The translations under genes were made by a program, and so were the position numbers. Positions 1 through 5,082 of a stretch of DNA of 7,211 nt are shown one piece after another; the first letter of the stretch is position 1, and each line of letters starts with the position of its first letter. Where the stretch lies: the NCBI GenBank assembly GCA_938039195.1, contig CALHVK010000073.1, positions 1-7,211 on the forward strand. Reading direction: 5' to 3'. The notes below the pieces were generated by a model. The model was given only the letters and a program-made list of their open reading frames with translations, had not been told where the DNA came from and ran no database searches. The stretch comes from an uncultured Carnobacteriaceae bacterium (GTDB lineage Bacteria > Bacillota > Bacilli > Lactobacillales > Aerococcaceae).

Positions 1-86
1 AATTCACATTGGTTGCCATCCCCCATTACTGCTATGATGGCATCCGCTGGATTCTTCGGTATCATTCGTTGTTGAGTATTCGTTCT
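1..86. other. Left edge, no supported gene
   Basis: This stretch lies upstream of the first promoter. On the minus strand an open frame runs from an ATG at 65 to the window edge (reading MIPKNPADAIIAVMGDGNQC), but no ribosome binding site precedes it and it is cut off. On the plus strand a short frame ends at a TGA around 73-75. Either could be the end of a neighbouring gene, or the stretch may be intergenic. A direct repeat ATTCGTT occurs at 64-70 and 78-84, 14 bases apart, close to the repressor promoter. Confidence 0.3.
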
Positions 87-136
87 ACTTGCAAGTGGCG
101 AGGGACTGTTTTATACTAAAGTCAACCAAATAGGTT
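87..136. promoter_or_regulatory. Candidate operator sites for the self-cleaving repressor
   Basis: Two dyads overlap the promoter. ACTTGCAAGT (87-96) is a perfect 10-base palindrome that covers the -35 box. AACC (124-127) and GGTT (133-136), separated by five bases, form a second dyad at the expected transcription start. LexA/HdiR-type repressors normally bind dyads in their own promoter, so either could be the operator. The two are not copies of one another, so at most one is likely to be the repressor's main site. Confidence 0.35.
89..117 (+). promoter_or_regulatory. Sigma-A promoter of the repressor-umuC-yolD operon
   Basis: The -35 box TTGCAA (89-94) and -10 box TATACT (112-117) are separated by an ideal 17 bases. 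Transcription would start near 124, about 37 bases before the first start codon at 161. It is the only good promoter seen before the three-gene operon. Inference from sequence only. Confidence 0.7.
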
Positions 137-160
137 TACACGTTTTTTAGGAGGTGTACG

Positions 161-847
161 ATGTATCAACCAGAGAAATTAAAAGAACGAAGAGTGGCGC
201 AGGGTTTGACGCAACAAGAGCTCGCTAATGCACTCGGCGTCTCTAAGCAGGCTTATTCTGCCTGGGAGCGTGGAGTGAAGGTGCCGGCTTCGGATAAGGT
301 AGAACAGCTGGAGAAGCTTCTATCTGTGCCAAAGGGATATTTTACAGAAATTGAAATTGTACGACTATACCATACGCTAACAAAGCCAAACCAAGAGAAG
401 GCGGTGCGCTATGTCCGCGCGTTAGCAACCGAGGAACAAACGCCGAAAGTAGTGCCGATGAAGAAGAAACTGGTCGCGTATCATGTGTACGAGAAGATGT
501 CGGCCGGGATTGGGGCGACGATTTACAACGACCGAGACTACGATACGGTTTACTACGATGAAGAGTTGGCGCATGATTTTGCGTCATGGGTATCGGGGGA
601 CTCGATGGAACCAAGGTATCATAATGGATCGGTGGCGCTCATTCGTGAGACGGGATTCGATTATGATGGGGCGGTCTATGCGGTGGTATGGAACGGCCAG
701 ACGTTTATTAAGCGCGTGTATCGTGAAAAAGACGGGTTGCGTTTAGTATCGTTTAACTCAGACTATGCGGATTTATTTGCACCGTACGAGGAAGAACCAC
801 GAGTGGTAGGAATGATTGTTGGAAACTTTATGCCGTTGGAGGGATAA
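161..847 (+). CDS. LexA/HdiR-like repressor (XRE HTH + S24 peptidase)
   Basis: A 228-residue transcriptional repressor expected to cleave itself when RecA is activated by DNA damage. Residues about 5-60 form an XRE-type helix-turn-helix (TQQELANALGVSKQAYSAWERG core). Residues about 104-226 form an S24 LexA-like peptidase. The cleavage site is probably Ala115-Gly116 in the MSAGIG stretch, and the Ser-Lys dyad is Ser148 (GDSMEP) and Lys184 (FIKRV), so the catalytic residues are intact. AGGAGGTG at 149-156 fixes the ATG start. The umuC-like gene begins two bases after the stop, which matches the known arrangement in which HdiR of Lactococcus represses a umuC gene. Seen: domains and motifs. Known: family behaviour. 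Inferred: it controls its own operon. Its codon use is richer in G+C than that of rplU or ackA. Confidence 0.9.
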   Translation: MYQPEKLKERRVAQGLTQQELANALGVSKQAYSAWERGVKVPASDKVEQLEKLLSVPKGYFTEIEIVRLYHTLTKPNQEKAVRYVRALATEEQTPKVVPMKKKLVAYHVYEKMSAGIGATIYNDRDYDTVYYDEELAHDFASWVSGDSMEPRYHNGSVALIRETGFDYDGAVYAVVWNGQTFIKRVYREKDGLRLVSFNSDYADLFAPYEEEPRVVGMIVGNFMPLEG

Positions 848-849
848 AG

Positions 850-2265
850 ATGGGCTGCTTTGACTATTCGAAGGAACCGAGAAGCGACATTGCCTTTGTG
901 GACATGAAGTCCTTTTACGCGAGTGTGGAATGTGTGGCGAGGGGGCTGCATCCGTTGAAGACGTCGCTTTGCGTGATGAGTCGTGCGGATAATTCTGCGG
1001 GGTTGATTTTAGCGTCCTCTCCAACGTTCAAGAAGGTCTTCGGGAAATCCAATGTCGGTCGTGCGTATGAATTGCCCTTTGATGTCAAAACACGCAAGTT
1101 TAGTTATGCCAATGCGCGTCGTCAAGGAATCGAAGTGACGCCACAGTATGTGCGATTTATTGAAAGATGGGCGAAGGTGACCCATATCGTGCCTCCCAGG
1201 ATGGACGAGTATATTAAGGTGAACATGCAGATTCAACGCGTGTTTCAAAACTTCGGTGGACCAGAGGATATTTTTCCGTATTCGATTGATGAAGGGTTTA
1301 TTGATTTGACGTCGTCGCTGAATTATTTTGTGCCGGATGATGCGTTCTCTAGAAGGGAAAAGCTCGACCGGGTGTCTGCGGATATTCAACGGGCGATTTG
1401 GAAGGAGACGGGGATTTACTCGACAGTTGGAATGTCGAATGCGAATCCGCTTTTGGCCAAATTAGCGCTCGATAATGAGGCAAAGAAGATTCCGCATATG
1501 CGAGCGAACTGGTCGTATGAAGATGTCGAAGAGAAGGTCTGGGGAATTCCAGAGATGACCGACTTTTGGGGAATCGGTTCGCGGATGGAGAAGCGACTGA
1601 ACGCATTAGGGATTTATTCGATTCGGGAATTGGCGAATGCGAATCCGGACCGATTAAAACAAGCGCTTGGCGTCGTAGGACTCGATTTATGGTTTCACGC
1701 GAATGGGATTGATGAGAGTAATGTGCATGTGCCGTATCGCCCGAAGTCAAGAGGGCTTGGGGACTCGCAGGTGCTTCCACGCAATTACGTTCGCCAGCGG
1801 GATATCGAAATCGTGCTTCGCGAGATGGCGGAGCAGGTGGCGATACGTATGAGACGGATTAAGAAGAAGGCGACGGTTGTTTCGATTCATGTAGGCTACT
1901 CAAAGGACGAAGGATTGTCGTCGATACAGGCGCAGCGCAAAATTGACCCGACGAATCGCACTTCGGTGTTATCGGAAGTGGTGTTGGAACTCTTTCGTAA
2001 GAAATACAAAGGAGGTGCGGTGCGTAATGTGGCGGTGCGGTATTCCGGATTTGTCGAAGAAAGCTTTGGACTCATTTCACTATTCGAAGATATTGAAGCA
2101 GTTGAGAAAGAAGAAAGGCTCCAGACGGCGATTGATACGGTCCGCGACCAATACGGATTCACCTCGCTTTTAAAAGGGAACGCGCTGGAAGGTGGTTCGC
2201 GCGTGGTGGCTAGAAGCAAGTTAGTCGGAGGGCATTCCGCTGGAGGATTAGACGGTTTGAAATAA
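850..2265 (+). CDS. Y-family DNA polymerase, UmuC/UvrX/PolY2 type
   Basis: A 471-residue error-prone translesion polymerase that copies past damaged bases. The N-terminal palm carries FVDMKSFYASVE with metal ligand Asp18 and likely steric-gate residue Tyr23. SIDEGF holds the catalytic pair Asp147 and Glu148. A helix-hairpin-helix segment lies at about 237-265, and the little-finger domain spans about 296-400. ISLF at 409-412 resembles the Firmicutes sliding-clamp binding motif (QLSLF type), and the tail ends with the RSKLVGGHSAGG pattern of the UvrX/PolY2 group. All catalytic residues and the length fit a working enzyme. GGAGGG at 838-843 serves the ATG. It is co-transcribed with the S24 repressor before it and the YolD-like gene after it, so it is probably damage-inducible. 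DinB/Pol IV is a less likely assignment because of the C-terminus and the neighbours. Confidence 0.92.
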   Translation: MGCFDYSKEPRSDIAFVDMKSFYASVECVARGLHPLKTSLCVMSRADNSAGLILASSPTFKKVFGKSNVGRAYELPFDVKTRKFSYANARRQGIEVTPQYVRFIERWAKVTHIVPPRMDEYIKVNMQIQRVFQNFGGPEDIFPYSIDEGFIDLTSSLNYFVPDDAFSRREKLDRVSADIQRAIWKETGIYSTVGMSNANPLLAKLALDNEAKKIPHMRANWSYEDVEEKVWGIPEMTDFWGIGSRMEKRLNALGIYSIRELANANPDRLKQALGVVGLDLWFHANGIDESNVHVPYRPKSRGLGDSQVLPRNYVRQRDIEIVLREMAEQVAIRMRRIKKKATVVSIHVGYSKDEGLSSIQAQRKIDPTNRTSVLSEVVLELFRKKYKGGAVRNVAVRYSGFVEESFGLISLFEDIEAVEKEERLQTAIDTVRDQYGFTSLLKGNALEGGSRVVARSKLVGGHSAGGLDGLK

Positions 2266-2618
2266 TGGAGAGAGCGTATTTGCCGTATCGCTCGGCAAGA
2301 GAGCATAAGAATCGCGGCATGGCCAAATGGATGGGATTCTTCCTGTCGGAACATACGACATCTCTAAAAGATGAAAAGAAACGCATCGACCAGACGAGTA
2401 TGCTGACGATGGAAGAAAAATGGATGCTGCTGTCGCAATTGTATGTAGGGAAGTTGCAAGCCAGTATTACGGTGCCATATCGGATGATGCGCCAAACGCT
2501 CATTGGCGAAGTGAGTGAATTATACGAGAATGAAATCTCGCTGAAGACAGAAGAAGGCTACCGCCGCATTGCAGTGGAAGAGATTCTGCAAATTCAGTTG
2601 GTGGAAGGCGCAGAGTAA
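2265..2618 (+). CDS. YolD-like family protein
   Basis: A 117-residue protein of the YolD-like family. It shows the family's N-terminal pattern NRGMAKWMGFFLSEH (residues about 16-30), a middle helix with the EEKWMLLSQ stretch, and a C-terminal half that ends in an acidic tail. No signal peptide or membrane segment is visible. YolD-like genes sit beside uvrX/PolY2-type polymerase genes in Bacillus and its prophages, and the same pairing occurs here; a partner or modulator role for the polymerase is suspected, but the biochemical function is not established. The start codon overlaps the polymerase stop as TAATG (2263-2267). There is no ribosome binding site at normal distance (the nearest GGAGG is 18 bases away), so translation is probably coupled to the upstream gene. 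Confidence 0.8.
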   Translation: MERAYLPYRSAREHKNRGMAKWMGFFLSEHTTSLKDEKKRIDQTSMLTMEEKWMLLSQLYVGKLQASITVPYRMMRQTLIGEVSELYENEISLKTEEGYRRIAVEEILQIQLVEGAE

Positions 2619-2656
2619 TCGAAAAATAGTATGGAATTTCTTTTATCATATAAAGC

Positions 2657-2686
2657 TTTAAAGGGGTCGAATTCGACTCCTTTAAA
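2657..2686. repeat. 30-base near-perfect palindrome after yolD-like gene
   Basis: Two 15-base arms meet at 2671/2672 and match at 14 of 15 positions; the single mismatch (2665/2678) is a G-U pair in RNA. As RNA it gives a 13-pair hairpin with an AATT loop. A second palindrome, TAAAGCTTTA (2651-2660), overlaps its left edge. No T-tract follows on either strand, so it is not a standard terminator; it may be a protein binding dyad or a 3'-end stabilising hairpin. Confidence 0.6.
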
Positions 2687-2697
2687 CCAGGATAAAT

Positions 2698-2745
2698 AAG
2701 GACGTCTCCCGTTATTCACTAGAGTTGACGGGGGCGTTCTTTTTT
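2698..2745 (+). terminator. Intrinsic terminator of the mutagenesis operon
   Basis: The 5' arm 2698-2712 pairs with 2728-2741 through AAG-ACG and CCCGT/ACGGG segments, with G-U pairs and one bulged T. The tract TTCTTTTTT follows directly (2737-2745). It ends transcription about 100 bases after the yolD-like stop. The 3' arm also carries the -35 box of the next promoter. Confidence 0.8.
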
Positions 2746-2753
2746 GCTAAAAT
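2725..2753 (+). promoter_or_regulatory. Sigma-A promoter of rplU-prp-rpmA
   Basis: TTGACG (2725-2730) and TAAAAT (2748-2753) are spaced by 17 bases, each one mismatch from consensus. Transcription would begin near 2760, just before the leader hairpin. The -35 box lies in the loop/3' arm of the preceding terminator, so the two signals share DNA. Confidence 0.75.
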
Positions 2754-2757
2754 AGTC

Positions 2758-2855
2758 GTGTTGTAATTGTGAAGCACCACAGCTACAACCGCTCGGATTA
2801 GAGTACAAAAGACCGGAATCGGCACTTTAAACTGGCGAGTCTTAGTCTAAAATAT
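2758..2855 (+). promoter_or_regulatory. Structured 5' leader of rplU (L21 leader type)
   Basis: About 100 bases of untranslated leader run from the predicted start near 2760 to the ribosome binding site at 2856. A first hairpin pairs TTGTA (2761-2765) with TACAA (2784-2788) and TGTG (2768-2771) with CACA (2778-2781). Downstream, TTAGA (2798-2802) can pair with TCTAA (2846-2850), and AAGAC (2809-2813) with GTCTT (2839-2843). Firmicutes rplU operons are known to carry an L21 leader motif at this place, thought to let ribosomal protein L21 regulate its own operon. Family assignment rests on position, length and foldability, not on a covariance search. Confidence 0.65.
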
Positions 2856-2867
2856 AGGAGGTGCAAT

Positions 2868-3176
2868 ATGTACGCAATCGTAAAAACTGGTGGAAAACAA
2901 GTTAAAGTTGAAGTTGGTCAAGCAATCTACGTTGAAAAATTAAACGCAGAAGCTGGCGACAAAGTAACTTTCGAAGAAGTAGTATTTGTAGGTGGAGATG
3001 ACGTTAAAGTTGGTGCTCCATTCGTAGCAGGTGCAACTGTTGAAGGAACTGTTGAAAAACAAGGCCGTCAAAAGAAAGTTGTAACTTTCAAATACAAACG
3101 TCGTAAAGACTCACACCGTAAACAAGGTCACCGTCAACCTTATACAAAAGTTGTTATTGACGCAATCAACGCTTAA
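2868..3176 (+). CDS. rplU: Large-subunit ribosomal protein bL21
   Basis: A 102-residue protein of the 50S subunit that binds 23S rRNA. It begins MYAIVKTGGKQVKVEVGQ, the diagnostic L21 start. It continues through a beta-barrel core (VFVGGDDVKVGAPFV) and ends with the basic rRNA-binding tail KYKRRKDSHRKQGHRQPYT, as in full-length L21 proteins. The AGGAGGTG site at 2856-2863 is four bases before the ATG. Codon use is strongly biased to A/T-ending and highly expressed codons, unlike the mutagenesis operon upstream. It is the first gene of rplU-prp-rpmA, with the Prp gene starting five bases after its stop. Regulation probably comes from the leader upstream. Confidence 0.98.
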   Translation: MYAIVKTGGKQVKVEVGQAIYVEKLNAEAGDKVTFEEVVFVGGDDVKVGAPFVAGATVEGTVEKQGRQKKVVTFKYKRRKDSHRKQGHRQPYTKVVIDAINA

Positions 3177-3181
3177 TCACG

Positions 3182-3514
3182 ATGATTCAAGTGACTGTAC
3201 ACAAGAAGAACCAACGTATCGTTTCCTTTGAAATGACTGGTCATGCAGACTTTAGTGAACACGGTTCAGATATCGTTTGCGCAGGGGTATCGGCTCTAGC
3301 CATTACAACTGTGAACAGCATTGAAAAGTTAGCAGGATACCAACCGATTGTCGAAGTCGACGAGGTTGAGGGTGGTTACTTATATATGGAAGTTGTAGAA
3401 GACTTGACGAAAGAGCAAGAACATACAACTCAAATTTTATTAAATAGTCTATTACTAGGGTTAGAAGATATTCAATCGGAATATCAAGACTTTCTAGCTG
3501 TAACTGTTGCATAA
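3182..3514 (+). CDS. prp: Ribosomal-processing cysteine protease Prp
   Basis: A 110-residue cysteine protease (YsxB family) that removes the N-terminal extension of ribosomal protein L27 in Firmicutes. The catalytic pair is His21 in TGHADF and Cys33 in DIVCAGVSAL, with the spacing known for Staphylococcus aureus Prp. The rest matches the family in length, including the acidic C-terminal helix. It lies between rplU and rpmA, the usual order. Only five bases separate it from rplU and no clear ribosome binding site precedes its ATG, so translation probably depends on ribosomes finishing rplU, which would keep the protease level low. The L27 encoded next has the matching cleavage sequence. Confidence 0.95.
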   Translation: MIQVTVHKKNQRIVSFEMTGHADFSEHGSDIVCAGVSALAITTVNSIEKLAGYQPIVEVDEVEGGYLYMEVVEDLTKEQEHTTQILLNSLLLGLEDIQSEYQDFLAVTVA

Positions 3515-3536
3515 TCAATCAAGGAGGTGCACAACT

Positions 3537-3827
3537 ATGTTAAAAGTGAATTTACAATTATTCGCCCATAAAAAAGGGGGCGGTTCTACATCAAACGGAC
3601 GTGACTCACAAGCGAAACGTCTAGGTGCTAAACGTGCTGACGGACAATTCGTTTCAGGTGGTTCAATTTTATACCGTCAACGTGGAACAAAAATCCATCC
3701 AGGTGAAAACGTAGGTAGAGGTGGAGACGATACTTTATTTGCTAAAGTAGACGGAATTGTACGTTTCGAACGTAAAGGCCGTGACAAAAAACAAGTATCT
3801 GTATATCCAGTAATCGCTGCTGAATAA
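3537..3827 (+). CDS. rpmA: Large-subunit ribosomal protein bL27 (with cleavable N-terminus)
   Basis: A 96-residue 50S protein whose N-terminus reaches the peptidyl transferase centre. It begins MLKVNLQLFAHKKGGG. The first nine residues are the Firmicutes-specific extension that Prp cuts, predicted between Phe9 and Ala10. GRDSQAKRLGAKRADGQFVSGGSILYRQRGTK and GENVGRGGDDTLFAKVDG are hallmark L27 blocks. The ATG at 3537 is chosen because AAGGAGGTG (3521-3529) lies seven bases before it and it gives the canonical start; an in-frame ATG at 3507 would fall inside prp and lacks a binding site. It is the last gene of the operon, followed by a terminator. Confidence 0.98.
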   Translation: MLKVNLQLFAHKKGGGSTSNGRDSQAKRLGAKRADGQFVSGGSILYRQRGTKIHPGENVGRGGDDTLFAKVDGIVRFERKGRDKKQVSVYPVIAAE

Positions 3828-3835
3828 TATTGAGT

Positions 3836-3867
3836 AGGATGTGACATTCAGTCACATCCTTTTTTTT
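3836..3867 (+). terminator. Intrinsic terminator after rpmA
   Basis: A perfect 10-pair stem joins AGGATGTGAC (3836-3845) and GTCACATCCT (3851-3860) over a five-base loop. It is followed by an unbroken run of T through 3867. It ends the ribosomal operon nine bases after the rpmA stop. Confidence 0.95.
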
Positions 3868-3884
3868 AGGAAATTTGAGCGGGA

Positions 3885-3945
3885 AAAACTACTGCAAACT
3901 TTTCAGATTCATCTATAATAGAATCTGAAAGTTCTTCGTAGTTTT
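3885..3945. repeat. 61-base stem-loop with TATAAT in its loop
   Basis: AAAACTAC (3885-3892) pairs with GTAGTTTT (3938-3945). After a 4x4 internal loop, AAC (3897-3899) pairs with GTT (3931-3933), and a perfect 10-pair stem joins TTTCAGATTC (3901-3910) to GAATCTGAAA (3921-3930); T3900 is bulged. The ten-base loop contains a consensus -10 box TATAAT at 3914-3919, but only a weak -35 (CTGCAA, 3892-3897) exists. It may be the methyltransferase promoter flanked by a dyad operator. Confidence 0.6.
3892..3919 (+). promoter_or_regulatory. Possible promoter of the ytxK-like gene
   Basis: TATAAT (3914-3919) is a perfect -10 box. The best -35 is CTGCAA (3892-3897, 16-base spacing), which matches consensus at only three positions. 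A promoter is expected here because the rpmA terminator lies just upstream and no other good candidate was found before the gene. The leader to the start codon would be about 100 bases, AT-rich, with a further small hairpin (AGTTTT 3979-3984 with AAAACT 3994-3999). Confidence 0.4.
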
Positions 3946-4024
3946 GTTAGCAAAAAAATTTGAATGAATCTATTTCATAGTTTTCAAAGCTCAAAAACTC
4001 TTAAAAATAGAAGGAGGGATTCTT

Positions 4025-5029
4025 ATCGAAGCAGGTAAAGAAATTAAAGCGTTCGAAGAATTGGCAAAAGCTGTAGAGGTGCTTCAACAAGAAATCGGTT
4101 ATTCGAATGTAGAGGCGCTTGGTGAGACGTTACAAAATATCGTGAACGGTAACACTGCGCAACAAGTCGAAGGATTGCCAAGTCAAAAAGTCGCTGAAGA
4201 ATTAAACAAAGCGTATCAACAATTAGATTTAACGAGCTATTCGAGTGAAGAGATTCGCCGTATGATTCAATTCACGTTCTTAAAAGCCGCTAAAGAAGAT
4301 GGCTTACAAATGAACCATCAAATGACGCCAGATGCCATCGGGTTACTCGTAGCGTATATGATTGACCAAATGACGAAGAAAGACGAACCACTACAAATTG
4401 CAGACTTTGCTGCAGGGAGTGGGAACTTGCTCAGCACGATTTTATTATTCTTACAATCTGCTGGCAAAACTGTGAGTGCAACAGCCATCGATAATGACGA
4501 AGTGCTTGTCCACTTAGCCTTACAAGCATTCGCCTTAGAACAATTGGATGTGAAGACTTCCTTACAAGATGGTCTCCAAGATTCACTCGTGGATCCACAA
4601 GACTTCGTGGTGAGTGATTTACCAGTCGGCTACTATCCAGTAGATGCGAATGCCGCTCGTTTTGAAACGAAAAACGACGAAGGACATTCCTTCGCGCATC
4701 ACTTACTCATCGAACAACAAGTGCGTTACTTGAAAGAGGCAGGAGTTGGATTCTTTATCGTTCCAACGAACCTTTTTGAGACACCTGAAGGAGAGAAGTT
4801 GCTTTCTTATTTACAAAAAGAAACATACGTGCAAGCCATGCTGGCATTTCCACGCAATCTCTTCAAAGATGTGCAATTTAGCAAGTCGCTTTTAATCGTT
4901 CAAAAACGTGGAAAAGGCGCAAAACAAGTGAGTCAAGTGCTCCTTGGAGATATCCCAGAATTTAAGAACAGAGAAAAATTCAGAAAATTCACTCTAACAT
5001 TCGAAAAATGGGTACAAGAAATGTTATAA
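4025..5029 (+). CDS. YtxK-like class I SAM-dependent methyltransferase
   Basis: A putative adenine-type methyltransferase related to B. subtilis YtxK and to HsdM subunits; its substrate is unknown. An N-terminal helical part is followed by the HsdM-like MTPDAIGLL stretch, then SAM motif I DFAAGSGN (residues 114-122 counted from TTG 4061, or 126-134 from ATC 4025). The catalytic-motif position reads SDLPVGYYP rather than classic NPPY. The conventional start is TTG at 4061, giving 322 residues, but no ribosome binding site precedes it. AAGGAGGG (4011-4018) is six bases before an in-frame ATC at 4025, and the intervening codons (EAGKEIKAFEEL) look like coding sequence and continue the helical N-terminus. 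I therefore extend the gene to 4025 (334 residues with a non-standard ATC start). It directly precedes ackA, as in many Firmicutes. Confidence 0.85.
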   Translation: MEAGKEIKAFEELAKAVEVLQQEIGYSNVEALGETLQNIVNGNTAQQVEGLPSQKVAEELNKAYQQLDLTSYSSEEIRRMIQFTFLKAAKEDGLQMNHQMTPDAIGLLVAYMIDQMTKKDEPLQIADFAAGSGNLLSTILLFLQSAGKTVSATAIDNDEVLVHLALQAFALEQLDVKTSLQDGLQDSLVDPQDFVVSDLPVGYYPVDANAARFETKNDEGHSFAHHLLIEQQVRYLKEAGVGFFIVPTNLFETPEGEKLLSYLQKETYVQAMLAFPRNLFKDVQFSKSLLIVQKRGKGAKQVSQVLLGDIPEFKNREKFRKFTLTFEKWVQEML

Positions 5030-5030
5030 T
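5022..5030 (+). promoter_or_regulatory. Extended -10 promoter of ackA
   Basis: TGTTATAAT (5022-5030) is a perfect extended -10 element (TGN plus TATAAT). It overlaps the last codons and TAA stop of the methyltransferase gene. The -35 region is poor (TTCGAA at 5000-5005, 19-base spacing), which is usual for extended -10 promoters. Transcription would start near 5037, about 46 bases before the ackA start, allowing ackA to be made independently of the upstream gene. Confidence 0.6.
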
Positions 5031-5042
5031 AAATCTGTTAGA

Positions 5043-5070
5043 CCCACTAATGGGCTTAATTTGAAATTAA
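5043..5070. repeat. Two dyads in the ackA leader
   Basis: CCCA (5043-5046) and TGGG (5051-5054) flank a four-base spacer. TTAATTTGAAATTAA (5056-5070) is a perfect palindrome centred on G5063. The second dyad abuts and overlaps the ribosome binding site AAAGGAG (5069-5075), so it could be an operator or limit ribosome access. No catabolite-responsive (cre) element of standard form was found here. Confidence 0.45.
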
Positions 5071-5082
5071 AGGAGAATGTGC

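Noticed and set aside
1349..1780. 143-residue open frame on the minus strand inside the polymerase gene
   Set aside because: Low-complexity Ser/Pro/His-rich translation, no ribosome binding site, and it is fully antisense to a clear polymerase gene; a shadow of G+C-rich codons.
1896..2354. 152-residue minus-strand frame across the polymerase/YolD junction
   Set aside because: No recognisable domain or ribosome binding site, and it overlaps two well-supported genes on the other strand.
3507..3536. Longer L27 starting at the ATG at 3507
   Set aside because: It would add ten non-family residues and overlap prp; the ribosome binding site at 3521-3529 serves the ATG at 3537.
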